25,070 bases of DNA from NCBI GenBank assembly GCA_964564325.1, contig CAZMBD010000022.1, forward strand, positions 1 through 25,070, given 5' to 3'. The translations under genes and the position numbers were made by a program. Positions 13,562 to 23,380 of this stretch are shown piece after piece. The notes under the pieces were generated by a model, which saw only the letters and a program-made list of their open reading frames with translations, was not told the origin of the DNA and searched no databases. How positions within the stretch are numbered: the first letter of the stretch is position 1; every line of letters starts with the position of its first letter. This DNA comes from JAAZMA01 sp964564325. Its GTDB lineage: Bacteria; Bacillota; Clostridia; Tissierellales; Tepidimicrobiaceae.

Positions 13562-16288
13562 ATGATGAAAAACTTTTTTGAAAAGGTTTTTGGCTCTTAT
13601 AGTGAAAGAGAAGTGAAACGTATAGAGCCTTTAGTAGATAAAATAGAGTCTTTAGATGAAGATATGCAAAAATTATCAGATAAAGAATTACAATTGAAAA
13701 CTGTAGAATTTAAAGAAAGATTAAATAATGGGGAAAGTCTTGATGATATTTTACCTGAGGCTTATGCAGTAGTTAGAGAAGCTTCAGATAGAGTATTGGG
13801 AATGAAACATTTTAGAGTACAATTAATAGGCGGTATTATTCTACATCAAGGTAGAATTTCAGAAATGAAAACGGGTGAAGGAAAAACGCTAGTAGCTACA
13901 TTACCAGCTTATTTAAATGGATTAACTGGAAAAGGTGTCCATATAGTAACAGTGAATGATTATCTAGCTAAAAGAGATAGGGACTGGATGGGGAAAGTAT
14001 ATGAATTTCTTGGTCTATCTGTAGGCTGTATAGTTCACGATATGACTAAGGAAGAAAGAAAATCAGCATATAACTCAGATATAACTTATGGAACTAATAA
14101 TGAATTTGGTTTTGATTATTTAAGAGATAATATGGTTATATATAAGGAAGAAATGGTACAGAGAAAACTTTACTATGCTATAGTAGATGAGGTGGACTCC
14201 ATATTAATAGATGAGGCTAGAACTCCACTTATAATTTCAGGAAAGGGAGAGGATTCCACAGAATTATATAGTGTTGCCAATTCCTTTGTAAAAACTTTAA
14301 AGGGAAGAATTATGGATCCTAAAGAGGAGACTAATGATCCATTTAACAGAGAAATAAAAGAAGAAGTAGTAGATTTTATTATAGATGAAAAGGCTAGATC
14401 TTGTAATTTAACTGAAAAGGGAACTATTAAGGCAGAGTCTTATTTTGGTTTAGAAAATTTAGCTGATCCAAATAATATGGAAATAGCCCATCATATAAAT
14501 CAGGCCTTAAAAGCTAATAATCTTATGAAAAGAGATATAGATTATGTAGTTCAAGATGGGGAAGTAATTATAGTAGATGAATTCACAGGAAGGTTAATGT
14601 ATGGTCGAAGATATAGTGATGGTTTACATCAAGCCATAGAAGCCAAAGAAGGCTTAAATGTTAGATCTGAATCTAAAACTCTTGCAACTATAACTTTTCA
14701 AAACTATTTTAGAATGTATGAAAAATTAGCAGGTATGACAGGAACTGCTAAAACTGAGGAAGCTGAATTTACAGAAATTTATGGAATGGATGTAGTGGAA
14801 ATTCCCACAAATAAACCAGTAATAAGGGAAGATTTTTCAGATGTTGTATATAAAAACGAAGAGGTAAAATTTGCTGCCATAGTAGAAGAAATAAAAGAAA
14901 AACATGAAACGGGGCAACCAATACTTGTAGGTACTATTTCCATTGAAAATTCAGAATTACTCAGTAAGATGTTGAAAAAAGAAGGGGTACCTCATGAAGT
15001 TTTAAATGCTAAGCATCATGAGAGAGAGGCTGAAATTGTGGCACAAGCAGGTAGACTAGGAGCAGTTACTATAGCTACTAATATGGCAGGGAGAGGTACG
15101 GACATAGTATTAGGTGGGAATCCTGAGTATTTGGCTAAAGTAGATATGAAAAAGCAAGGATATTCAGATGAAATAATAGCTCTTGTAGACAGTTTTCAAG
15201 AAACAAATGATGAGGAAATTTTAAAGGCGAGAAAAGAGTATAGAAAGTTATATGAAAAACATAAACTTGAAACAGATAAAAATGCAGAAGAAGTTATTAA
15301 GGCTGGAGGACTTCATATAATAGGTACTGAAAGACACGAATCTAGAAGAATTGATAATCAGCTTCGAGGGCGTTCTGGAAGACAAGGAGATCCAGGTTCA
15401 TCTAGATTTTATATTTCTTTAGAAGATGATTTAATGAGATTATTTGGTGGCGATAGAATAAGGGATATGATAGACAATATGAATATGCCTGATGATGAGC
15501 CATTGGAGCATAAAATATTAACTAGATCCATAGAATCTGCCCAGAGAAAAGTTGAAGGGAATAACTTCTCTATTAGAAAACATGTATTGCAATATGACGA
15601 TGTAATGAACAAACAAAGGGAAGTAATCTATGGAGAAAGAAGAAAGGTATTAGAAGGGGAAGATTTAAGAGAACATATATTGGGAATGGTAAGAAATATT
15701 ATAGAGAATGCAGTAGAAATATATACTATGCAAAGCAAATATCCAGAAGAATGGGATATATTAGGTTTAGAAAATCATTTGGAAAATATATTCTTACCTA
15801 AGGGTGCATTAAAGATTGAAGATATAAATTCTTTAGATAAGGAAAGCTTAACAGAACAATTATACAATATAGCAGAAGAAAGATATATGGCAAAAGAAAG
15901 AGAAATTGGGGAAGAAATGTTTAGAGAAATAGAAAGAGTAATACTTCTTCAAGTAGTAGATAGTAAATGGATGGACCATATAGATGCTATGGATCAATTA
16001 AGACAAGGAATAGGACTTAGAGCCTATGGTCAGGAAGATCCAGTAAGGGCATATCAAATAGAGGGTTTTGATATGTTTGAAGAAATGAATCATAGTATTC
16101 AAATGGATACTGTAAGATATTTATATCATGTAGAGGCACCAGAAAAAATGAAGAGAAAAAGAGTAGCAAATCCTATGGATACAGAAAGAAAACCACAAAA
16201 ACCAGTTGTTAAGGGTAAAAAAATAGGAAGAAACGATCCTTGCCCATGTGGGAGTGGCAAAAAATACAAAAAATGTTGTGGAAAGTAA
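13562..16288 (+). CDS. secA: Preprotein translocase ATPase SecA
   Basis: SecA binds secretory preproteins and drives them through SecYEG by ATP hydrolysis. Counting from MKNFF, Walker A MKTGEGKT is at residues 101-108 and the DEVD helicase box at 208-211; the protein also shows RDNMVIYKEEMVQRK, the GRGTDI and QLRGRSGRQGDPG helicase motif VI stretches, and a C-terminal zinc-binding SEC-C tail (GRNDPCPCGSGKKYKKCC) that in other species contacts SecB or ribosomes. The in-frame TTG at 13547 lies within the ribosome-site area, so I start at ATG 13562 (an ATG at 13565 is equally possible) behind AAAGGTGG. Length about 908, normal for Firmicutes. prfB follows 14 bases later. Confidence 0.97.
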   Translation: MMKNFFEKVFGSYSEREVKRIEPLVDKIESLDEDMQKLSDKELQLKTVEFKERLNNGESLDDILPEAYAVVREASDRVLGMKHFRVQLIGGIILHQGRISEMKTGEGKTLVATLPAYLNGLTGKGVHIVTVNDYLAKRDRDWMGKVYEFLGLSVGCIVHDMTKEERKSAYNSDITYGTNNEFGFDYLRDNMVIYKEEMVQRKLYYAIVDEVDSILIDEARTPLIISGKGEDSTELYSVANSFVKTLKGRIMDPKEETNDPFNREIKEEVVDFIIDEKARSCNLTEKGTIKAESYFGLENLADPNNMEIAHHINQALKANNLMKRDIDYVVQDGEVIIVDEFTGRLMYGRRYSDGLHQAIEAKEGLNVRSESKTLATITFQNYFRMYEKLAGMTGTAKTEEAEFTEIYGMDVVEIPTNKPVIREDFSDVVYKNEEVKFAAIVEEIKEKHETGQPILVGTISIENSELLSKMLKKEGVPHEVLNAKHHEREAEIVAQAGRLGAVTIATNMAGRGTDIVLGGNPEYLAKVDMKKQGYSDEIIALVDSFQETNDEEILKARKEYRKLYEKHKLETDKNAEEVIKAGGLHIIGTERHESRRIDNQLRGRSGRQGDPGSSRFYISLEDDLMRLFGGDRIRDMIDNMNMPDDEPLEHKILTRSIESAQRKVEGNNFSIRKHVLQYDDVMNKQREVIYGERRKVLEGEDLREHILGMVRNIIENAVEIYTMQSKYPEEWDILGLENHLENIFLPKGALKIEDINSLDKESLTEQLYNIAEERYMAKEREIGEEMFREIERVILLQVVDSKWMDHIDAMDQLRQGIGLRAYGQEDPVRAYQIEGFDMFEEMNHSIQMDTVRYLYHVEAPEKMKRKRVANPMDTERKPQKPVVKGKKIGRNDPCPCGSGKKYKKCCGK

Positions 16289-16302
16289 TGAAAGGAGTTA
16301 AT

Positions 16303-17407
16303 ATGGAAGAAATATTTCTGTACAGAGAAAAACTAGAAGAAATTGAAATTATGGTAGATGAATTAGGTGTTTCTCTTTGACATAAGTGGCTTAGAGGAAG
16401 AATTAGAAAAATTAGAAAAGGAAAGTTACAAGGAAGATTTTTGGGATGATATTCAAGATGCACAGAAAATTATGCAAAAAATAAAGGGTTACAAAACTCA
16501 AATAGATGAATATAAAAGTTTAAAATCTTCCATTGAAGATTTAGAAGTATTAATAGAATTAGCAATTGAAGAAGAGGATTATGGGGTTTATAAGGAGATA
16601 AAAACTCATTATGAACGAATTTCAAAAGAAGCTCAGGATTTTAAATTATCCACATTACTAGATGGAGAATATGACAAGAATAATGCCATATTTTCTATAC
16701 ATTCAGGAGCTGGAGGATTGGAGGCTCAAGATTGGGCAGAAATGCTTCTAAGAATGTATAAAAGATGGGCAGAACAAAAGGGATTTCAAGTGGAAATAGT
16801 AGATTATCAAGCTGATACTGAAGGGGGAATTAAATCTGTTACTATGTATATTAGAGGATTTAATGCCTATGGATATTTAAAATCGGAAAAAGGAGTACAT
16901 CGATTAGTTAGAATATCTCCTTTTGATTCTTCTAATAGGAGGCATACTTCTTTTGCTAGTATAGATGTATATCCAGAATTAGATGATGATACAGATGTGG
17001 AAATAAATGAATCAGATTTAAAAATAGACACTTATAGAGCTAGTGGGGCAGGTGGACAACATGTAAACACGACAGATTCTGCAGTAAGAATAACTCATTT
17101 GCCTACAGGTATTACAGTACAATGTCAAAATGAAAGATCACAACATAGTAATAGACTAACTGCTATGAAATTATTAAAAGCTAAATTAATACAATTAAAA
17201 GAAGATGAACAGAAGGAAAAAATAGAAGATTTACAGGGAAAGTACACACAAATAGCTTGGGGATCTCAGATAAGGTCTTATATTTTCCACCCCTATAGTC
17301 TAGTAAAAGACCATAGAACTGATGTAGAAGTAGGAGATGTAAACAGTGTAATGGATGGAGATATTGATATTTTTATAAATGAATATTTAAAACAAAAAGC
17401 CTTTTAA
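16303..17407 (+). CDS. prfB: Peptide chain release factor 2, expressed through a programmed +1 frameshift
   Basis: RF2 ends translation at UGA and UAA. Translation from ATG 16303 (behind AAAGGAG) meets an in-frame TGA as codon 26 (16378-16380) in the context AGGTG-TTTCT-CTT-TGA-C. Skipping the T at 16378 gives CTT then GAC and continues in the frame DISGLEEELEKLEKES to the stop at 17407, 367 residues in all. This is the classical autoregulatory site: when RF2 is scarce, ribosomes slip and make more. The internal AGGTG acts as a Shine-Dalgarno-like stimulator. The main frame has the UGA-reading tripeptide SPF (in RISPFDSSNRR) and the catalytic GGQ (in GAGGQHVNTTDSAVRI). Confidence 0.97.
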
Positions 17408-17425
17408 AATACAAAGGCTTTTTTT
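17394..17425 (+). terminator. Intrinsic terminator after prfB
   Basis: AAAAAGCCTTT (17394-17404) pairs perfectly with AAAGGCTTTTT (17413-17423) around an eight-base loop, followed by T's. The left arm overlaps the last codons of prfB. Confidence 0.8.
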
Positions 17426-17497
17426 AAAAAATAAAGGGTTTTTCATTATTATGTAGAATAACAATATATTAGCATATATCGAAGAAAGGAGAAATTT

Positions 17498-19594
17498 ATG
17501 GATATAGCCAAAATTTTAATAAAGGAATTTCAATTAAAACCATTTCAAGTTACAAATACCATTCAATTAATAGACGAGGGAAATACCATACCTTTTATTG
17601 CCCGATATCGTAAGGAACAAACTGGAGATTTAAAAGATACAGTCTTAAGAGAATTTTCCAATAGATTAAATTATCTAAAAAATTTAGAGGAAAGACAAGG
17701 AGAGGTAATTAGATTAATAGAAGAACAAGGTAAATTAACTGAGGAATTAAAGGAAGAAATATTAAAATCAGAAACTCTCCAAAGAGTAGAGGATTTATAT
17801 AGGCCATATAGACCAAAAAGAAGAACTAGGGCTACTATTGCAAAAGAAAAAGGTTTGGAGGGTCTGGCTAATATTATACTATCCCAAGAATTAAAAATTG
17901 GTCAATTAGAAAAAGAAACTCTTTCCTATATAGATGAAGAAAAGGATGTACATACAGCAGAGGATGCTCTATCTGGTGCTATGGATATTATTGCGGAAAT
18001 AATTTCAGATAATGCTGAGTATAGGGAAATAATAAGAAAAATTGCATATGAAAAAGGTATTATGGAAACGGAAGGAGTAAAAGAAGAAAAATCTGTATAT
18101 GAAATGTATTATGATTATAAGGAACCTATAAAAGCTATAGCAAATCATAGGATATTGGCTATAAATAGAGGTGAGAAGGAAAAGGTTTTAAAAGTAAATA
18201 TAATATTACCGGATAGTGACATAATTTCAAAATTAAAATTTTTAATAATTTCGAATCCACTATCGGATTCAAAAACTTATTTAGAAGAGAGTATAGAAGA
18301 TAGTTATAAGAGGCTTATATTTCCATCTATAGAAAGAGAAATACGTTCTAGCCTTACTGAAAGAGCTGAGGAAGAGGCAATAAAAGTTTTTGCACTTAAT
18401 TTAAAACCATTATTAATGCAACCACCTATAAAGGGAAAAGTTGTAATGGGCATAGATCCAGGTTTTAGAACTGGCTGCAAGGTAGCAGTGGTAGATGATA
18501 CAGGAAAGTATTTAGAAAGCACTGTAGTTTACCCAACAGAACCTCAAAATCAAGTGGATAAAACTAAGAAAGAACTAATTAAACTAATTAAAAAATACAA
18601 TGTAGATATAATAGCTATTGGAAATGGAACTGCCTCTAGAGAAACTGAAATGGTGGTGGCAGATATGCTAAAGGAAATCTCAGAGAAGGTTTCTTATATT
18701 ATAGTATCGGAGGCGGGAGCTAGTGTATATTCTGCATCAGAAGTTGGGCAGGAAGAATTTCCAGATTTAGATGTATCTATTAGAGGTGCCATATCTATAG
18801 CTAGGCGATTACAAGATCCATTAGCAGAGTTAGTTAAAATAGAACCAAAACATATAGGAGTAGGCCAGTATCAACATGATTTAAATCAAGGGAAATTAGA
18901 TGAAGCCTTAACAGGAGTAGTGGAAGATTGTGTTAATACCGTGGGGGTAGATTTAAATACTGCAAGTCCTTCTTTGCTAAAATATGTATCTGGCATATCT
19001 AAAAGGGTAGCTACAAATTTAGTAGAATTTAGAGATGAAATAGGTAAGTTTAAATCTAGGGAAGAACTTTTAGATGTAAAGGGTCTTGGAAAGAAAACTT
19101 TTACACAATGTGCAGGTTTTTTAAGAATTCCTGGAGGGATAAATCCCTTAGACAATACAGCAGTTCATCCCGAATCTTATGATATAGCTGAAAAATTATT
19201 GGATAGAGATATAGAAGATAATAAAATAACTGAACTTTCTAAGGAGTTAGATATAGGAATACTTACATTAAAAGATATTATTAGTGAACTAAAAAAGCCA
19301 GGTAGAGATCCTAGAGATGAAATGCCAAAGCCAATTTTTAGAACAGATGTATTAAAAATGGAAGATTTAAAGGAAGATATGATTTTGACGGGTACAGTTA
19401 GAAATGTAGTAGATTTTGGTGCTTTTGTAGATATTGGAGTAAATGAGGATGGGTTAGTACATATTTCTCATTTGTCTGATAAATATGTAAAACATCCAAA
19501 GGAAATTGTGAAAATTGGTGATATTGTAAAGGTTAGGATATTGAAAATAGATATGGAAAGAGGTCGAATATCACTTAGTATGAAGGAACTATGA
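17498..19594 (+). CDS. tex: Tex-family RNA-binding transcription accessory protein
   Basis: The 698-residue protein shows the full Tex order: a helical N-terminal domain (IPFIARYRKEQTGDLKD… near residues 30-45), a YqgF/RuvC-like domain starting at about 314 (MGIDPGFRTGCKVAVVDD), helix-hairpin-helix repeats at about 483-550 (VDLNTASPSLLKYVSGI…, DVKGLGKKTF), and a C-terminal S1 RNA-binding domain from about 627 to the end (GTVRNVVDFGAFVDIG … GLVHISHL). Tex binds nucleic acid and is linked to transcription elongation, toxin expression and stress tolerance in several bacteria. Start ATG behind AAAGGAG. It is the first gene of a tight run; the next start is only 15 bases after its stop. Confidence 0.95.
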   Translation: MDIAKILIKEFQLKPFQVTNTIQLIDEGNTIPFIARYRKEQTGDLKDTVLREFSNRLNYLKNLEERQGEVIRLIEEQGKLTEELKEEILKSETLQRVEDLYRPYRPKRRTRATIAKEKGLEGLANIILSQELKIGQLEKETLSYIDEEKDVHTAEDALSGAMDIIAEIISDNAEYREIIRKIAYEKGIMETEGVKEEKSVYEMYYDYKEPIKAIANHRILAINRGEKEKVLKVNIILPDSDIISKLKFLIISNPLSDSKTYLEESIEDSYKRLIFPSIEREIRSSLTERAEEEAIKVFALNLKPLLMQPPIKGKVVMGIDPGFRTGCKVAVVDDTGKYLESTVVYPTEPQNQVDKTKKELIKLIKKYNVDIIAIGNGTASRETEMVVADMLKEISEKVSYIIVSEAGASVYSASEVGQEEFPDLDVSIRGAISIARRLQDPLAELVKIEPKHIGVGQYQHDLNQGKLDEALTGVVEDCVNTVGVDLNTASPSLLKYVSGISKRVATNLVEFRDEIGKFKSREELLDVKGLGKKTFTQCAGFLRIPGGINPLDNTAVHPESYDIAEKLLDRDIEDNKITELSKELDIGILTLKDIISELKKPGRDPRDEMPKPIFRTDVLKMEDLKEDMILTGTVRNVVDFGAFVDIGVNEDGLVHISHLSDKYVKHPKEIVKIGDIVKVRILKIDMERGRISLSMKEL

Positions 19595-19609
19595 TTAAGG
19601 GGGGTAATT

Positions 19610-20980
19610 GTGAATACTATGGAAAACGAAAATACTCACTGCCATTTTTATGGAATTATAAGTTCTAATCAAAGGGGAGATGAAATTAAACCATATATAA
19701 AAAATATATATAATCATTTTGATAATAATGGTGGAATAGTATATATATATTCTAAAGATGATAAAAAGCAAAAATTAGATTATTTAGCCAAAACGTGGGA
19801 GGTAGATTTATATTCTTTGAAGGATCAAGGCAAGATAATTTTTATATGTAGGGAAGATTATCTAACAAATAATCATATGGATAGAGAAGGATTGAGAAAT
19901 GCAATTAAAGAAGGACTAAATTTGTTAATTAAAAATGGTATAGAAAATAGATTAGTTTTTATTACAATAGATGCATTTTGGGGACCTTTTATAAAAGATG
20001 ATGGACAAGCTTGCTATGAGTTTATAAGGGGAATAAGCAATAATGAAAATACTAAATTTGTACTTAGATATATTATGGAAGAGCTTTTTGAAAGCTATAT
20101 CCATAGCTTGTTTATTAATCATGAAGTTTTATTAATAGATGGGGTAAATGATTTTGAACTATATACTCCTGAAGGATTGATGTACAAAGCCACCATATTA
20201 TTATCTAAATATAGTTCTACAGTTTATAAATATGAAAAGGAAATGATGAAATTAGAATATTTAAGAACCTTGGGAGAATTAATGGAGGGAACAGTTCATG
20301 ATGTAAATAATTTATTAATTACAATTCTTGGATATGCTCAATTAGCGCAAATTGTTGAGGATGAAGAGGATATAAATAAAAGTTTAAAAATAATACAAGA
20401 TACAGCTATGGATGGTAAAAATATTGTAGATAGAATCCAAAACCATATAAGAGGCAGCTATACCTACTCAAAAGATGTATATGAATTGGATGATATAGTA
20501 GAAACCTGTATAAATATGACAGCACATAAATTTAAACCTTCTTCTATAAATAGAATAGCAGATATTAATATTGAGGTAGATTTAAATTCCAAGCAATTTA
20601 TATATGGAAATGAATATGAATTAAGACAATCAATTATCAACATTATATTAAATGGAATAGATGCCATAGAAGGTTATGGTACTATGACTATAAAAACCTA
20701 TAATATAGATGGAAAGGCTGTATTGGAAATTTCAGATACTGGAAAAGGAATGGATGGAACTACTATAAACAAAATATTTAACCCCTATTTTTCTACTAAA
20801 GGGAGTAGGGGAACAGGTTTAGGATTAAGTATAGCTAAAAAGGTATTTGAAAACCATGAAGCAGAGATCAGAGTAGAAAGCAAAATTGGTAAAGGAACTA
20901 AATTTACAATATATTTTCCTATAAATGAAATATTGTATAATGTTGCAGAAAATGAATCAAAGGATTATAATATTATTTAG
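19610..20980 (+). CDS. Sensor histidine kinase with an N-terminal MEDS-like sensory domain
   Basis: The 456-residue protein has no membrane segment or signal peptide, so it should be cytoplasmic. Residues about 8-200 resemble the MEDS (DcmR-type) sensory domain, with the HCHFY start, GGIVYIYSKDDK strand, RLVFITIDAFWG and LFINHEVLLIDGVNDF. The kinase core follows: a phosphoacceptor His230 in TVHDVNNLL, N-box near 344-348 (NIILNGIDAI), G1 DTGKG at 376-380 and G2 GTGLGL at 401-406. No response regulator is encoded nearby, so it is an orphan by context. Start is GTG 19610 behind AAGGGGGG; an ATG at 19619 is possible. It lies between tex and an amidohydrolase. Confidence 0.8.
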   Translation: MNTMENENTHCHFYGIISSNQRGDEIKPYIKNIYNHFDNNGGIVYIYSKDDKKQKLDYLAKTWEVDLYSLKDQGKIIFICREDYLTNNHMDREGLRNAIKEGLNLLIKNGIENRLVFITIDAFWGPFIKDDGQACYEFIRGISNNENTKFVLRYIMEELFESYIHSLFINHEVLLIDGVNDFELYTPEGLMYKATILLSKYSSTVYKYEKEMMKLEYLRTLGELMEGTVHDVNNLLITILGYAQLAQIVEDEEDINKSLKIIQDTAMDGKNIVDRIQNHIRGSYTYSKDVYELDDIVETCINMTAHKFKPSSINRIADINIEVDLNSKQFIYGNEYELRQSIINIILNGIDAIEGYGTMTIKTYNIDGKAVLEISDTGKGMDGTTINKIFNPYFSTKGSRGTGLGLSIAKKVFENHEAEIRVESKIGKGTKFTIYFPINEILYNVAENESKDYNII

Positions 20981-21012
20981 AGTAACGAAATAATTATAAG
21001 GGGGAAATTTGT

Positions 21013-22176
21013 ATGCTATTTATTAAAAATGGTTATATAATGACTATGGCAGGAGATGTTATTGAAGAAGGTTCTATTTTAATTAAAGATGGTAAAATTG
21101 CAGAGGTAGGTAAAGATTTAGTAGCACCATTAGATGCAGAAATAATAGACGCAGAGGGAAAATTGATATTACCAGGATTTATTGATGCCCACTGCCATAT
21201 AGGTATGTGGGAAGAAGGTATGGGTTTTGAAGGTAGTGATGGTAATGAGTGGGTTGATCCTGTAACACCACAATTAAGAGCTATTGATGCCATAAATCCA
21301 ATGGATGAGGCTTTCAAAGAAGCTTATATGGGAGGAGTAACTACAGCTGTGACAGGACCAGGCTCTGCCAATGTTATAGGTGGAATGTTTGTAGCATTAA
21401 AGACCTATGGAGATAGAGTAGATGATATGATTTTAAGAGAACCTGTAGCTATGAAAATAGCCTTTGGGGAAAATCCCAAAACCGTATATGAGTCTCAAAA
21501 GAGATCCCCTATAACTAGAATGGCTACAGCAGCCATACTTAGAGAAACATTATTTAAAGCTAAAGCTTATATGGAAAAGAAAGAAAAAGGTAAAGAAGAT
21601 CCAGAAAAGATGCCAGAATATGATATGAAAATGGAAGCTTTGCTTAAAGTATTAAATAAAGAAATTCCACTAAAAGCTCATGCTCATAGGGCAGATGATA
21701 TATTTACAGCTTTGAGAATTGCAAAAGAGTTTGATTTAGATATTACTCTAGACCATTGTACTGAAGGACATTTAATAGCAGATCATTTAGCTAAAGAAGG
21801 AAAGGGAGCTATAGTAGGACCTACACTATCCAATAGATCTAAAATTGAACTTAAAAATTTAACTTTTGACACTCCAAGAGTATTAAATGAAGCTGGAATA
21901 AAAATAGCCATAATGACAGATTCTCCAGTAATTCCGCTACATTATCTTCCAATATGTGCAGGACTTGCTGTTAAATCAGGATTAGATGAAATGGAGGCTT
22001 TTAAAGCTATTACTATAAATCCTGCAGAAATTGTTGGAATTGATGATAGAGTGGGTAGTATAGAAGTAGGTAAGGATGCAGATATAGTAATATTTGATGG
22101 CAATCCTATTAAAGATATAGATTGTAAGACATTTGCAACTATAATTAATGGGGAGGTTGTATATAAAGCTAAATAG
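21013..22176 (+). CDS. Metal-dependent amidohydrolase family protein
   Basis: The 387-residue protein has the amidohydrolase barrel with a composite beta-sandwich formed by both ends. The metal ligands are visible: HCH (H60, H62) after PGFIDA, histidines in KAHAHRAD (about 224-226), LDHCTEGH (about H249), and the conserved Asp in MTDSPV (about 303). It ends with a GSIEVGKDADIVIFDGNP strand and the typical INGEVVYK tail. It belongs to the imidazolonepropionase/dihydroorotase-like superfamily of hydrolases that act on cyclic amides, peptides or related bonds; no substrate can be read from the sequence. Start: ATG behind AAGGGGG. It is 12 bases upstream of the NAD-kinase-like gene, which may act on a related small molecule. 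Confidence 0.85.
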   Translation: MLFIKNGYIMTMAGDVIEEGSILIKDGKIAEVGKDLVAPLDAEIIDAEGKLILPGFIDAHCHIGMWEEGMGFEGSDGNEWVDPVTPQLRAIDAINPMDEAFKEAYMGGVTTAVTGPGSANVIGGMFVALKTYGDRVDDMILREPVAMKIAFGENPKTVYESQKRSPITRMATAAILRETLFKAKAYMEKKEKGKEDPEKMPEYDMKMEALLKVLNKEIPLKAHAHRADDIFTALRIAKEFDLDITLDHCTEGHLIADHLAKEGKGAIVGPTLSNRSKIELKNLTFDTPRVLNEAGIKIAIMTDSPVIPLHYLPICAGLAVKSGLDEMEAFKAITINPAEIVGIDDRVGSIEVGKDADIVIFDGNPIKDIDCKTFATIINGEVVYKAK

Positions 22177-22188
22177 GAGGGAAAATTT

Positions 22189-23301
22189 TTGAAACTAGGA
22201 TTTATAGTAAATCCCATTGCAGGCATGGGTGGTAAAGTAGGACTAAAAGGGACAGATGGAGAAGAAGTATTAAAGAAGGCCTTAGAATTAGGAGCAAAAC
22301 CAGAATCGCCAATTAAGGCAAAAAAGGCCTTGGAAGTTTTAATTCAAGTAAAGGATAAAATAGAATTATTTACTTATTCTGGCGATATGGGAGAAAATAT
22401 AGCAAAGGAATTAGGATTTGAAGTAAAAGTATTAGGAGAGGCAAAATCTAAAACTAGTTCAGAGGATACTGAAAAGGCAATATCAGAAATGCTAGATAAT
22501 GGCATAGAATTTTTATTATTTGCAGGTGGAGATGGTACTGCAAGAAATATTTATAATGTAATTGGAGATAAAATTCCCGTAATAGGCATACCAGCAGGAG
22601 TAAAAATTCATTCTGGAGTATATGCAAATCACCCACGAGCTGCAGGAGAAGTGGTGCTTAAATTTTTAGAAGATGAATTTATGAATTTAAAAGAAGTAGA
22701 AGTCATGGATATAGACGAAGATGCTTTTAGAGATGGGCAAGTAGTAGCCAAATTATTTGGCTATATGAAAGTACCTTTTGAACCAGAATTGGTACAAAAT
22801 CAAAAATCTGGAGGTATAGTAGGAGAAGAGGCAGCTTTAGATGGCATATCTGATAAAATAATAGAAAATATGGAAGAGGATGTATTCTATATAATAGGTT
22901 CAGGTACCTCTACTAGACCAATTATGGAGAAACTAGGTTTACCAAATACATTACTTGGTATAGATATAGTAAAAAATAAAAAACTTATAGCCTCAGATGT
23001 AAACGAAAAGGAAATCCTAGAACATATAGGAGACAATAAAGCTAAAATTATAGTTACAGTAATTGGAGGTCAAGGCTATATACTAGGCAGAGGAAATCAA
23101 CAATTATCTGCCAATGTCATTAGAAAAGTAGGCAAAGAAAACATACAAATAATTGCCACAAAAAGAAAACTAATGGACTTAGGCAGAAGACCACTACTAG
23201 TAGACACAGGAGATGAAGAAGTAAACAATATGTTTAATGGCTATATGAAAGTAAGAACTTCTTATACAGAAGAAGTAGTTCATATGGTGAAAGGACTCTA
23301 G
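22189..23301 (+). CDS. ATP-NAD kinase / AcoX-like family protein
   Basis: The 370-residue protein starts with FIVNPIAGMGG and has the NAD-kinase/diacylglycerol-kinase nucleotide motif GGDGTARN at about residues 112-119, followed by a long second domain with IGSGTSTRPIME and IVTVIGGQGYILGRGNQQ stretches typical of the AcoX/ATP-NAD kinase-like group. It is longer than ordinary NAD kinase (about 270-300), so a function distinct from housekeeping NADP synthesis is likely; a kinase acting on NAD or a sugar-like metabolite is the family guess. Start is TTG 22189 behind AGGAGGG. It is the last gene of the run and is followed by a REP-like palindrome that may terminate it. Confidence 0.8.
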   Translation: MKLGFIVNPIAGMGGKVGLKGTDGEEVLKKALELGAKPESPIKAKKALEVLIQVKDKIELFTYSGDMGENIAKELGFEVKVLGEAKSKTSSEDTEKAISEMLDNGIEFLLFAGGDGTARNIYNVIGDKIPVIGIPAGVKIHSGVYANHPRAAGEVVLKFLEDEFMNLKEVEVMDIDEDAFRDGQVVAKLFGYMKVPFEPELVQNQKSGGIVGEEAALDGISDKIIENMEEDVFYIIGSGTSTRPIMEKLGLPNTLLGIDIVKNKKLIASDVNEKEILEHIGDNKAKIIVTVIGGQGYILGRGNQQLSANVIRKVGKENIQIIATKRKLMDLGRRPLLVDTGDEEVNNMFNGYMKVRTSYTEEVVHMVKGL

Positions 23302-23303
23302 GC

Positions 23304-23332
23304 CAAACAAAAGGGACAGGTACTTTTGTTTG
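23304..23332. repeat. REP-like 29-base palindromic repeat, second copy
   Basis: An imperfect palindrome from CAAACAAAAGGGAC to TACTTTTGTTTG, 25 of 29 positions identical to 6968-6996. It begins two bases after the stop of the kinase-like gene, so it may also serve as its terminator. Confidence 0.65.
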
Positions 23333-23334
23333 AT

Positions 23335-23363
23335 TTGACAACATTATGAATTCAGATTATAAA
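23335..23363 (+). promoter_or_regulatory. Strong sigma-A promoter of the FMN riboswitch transcript
   Basis: A perfect TTGACA at 23335-23340 and TATAAA at 23358-23363 are spaced by 17 bases. The expected start site is about ten bases before the riboswitch aptamer. Confidence 0.8.
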
Positions 23364-23380
23364 AAGATAATTAAATAAAT

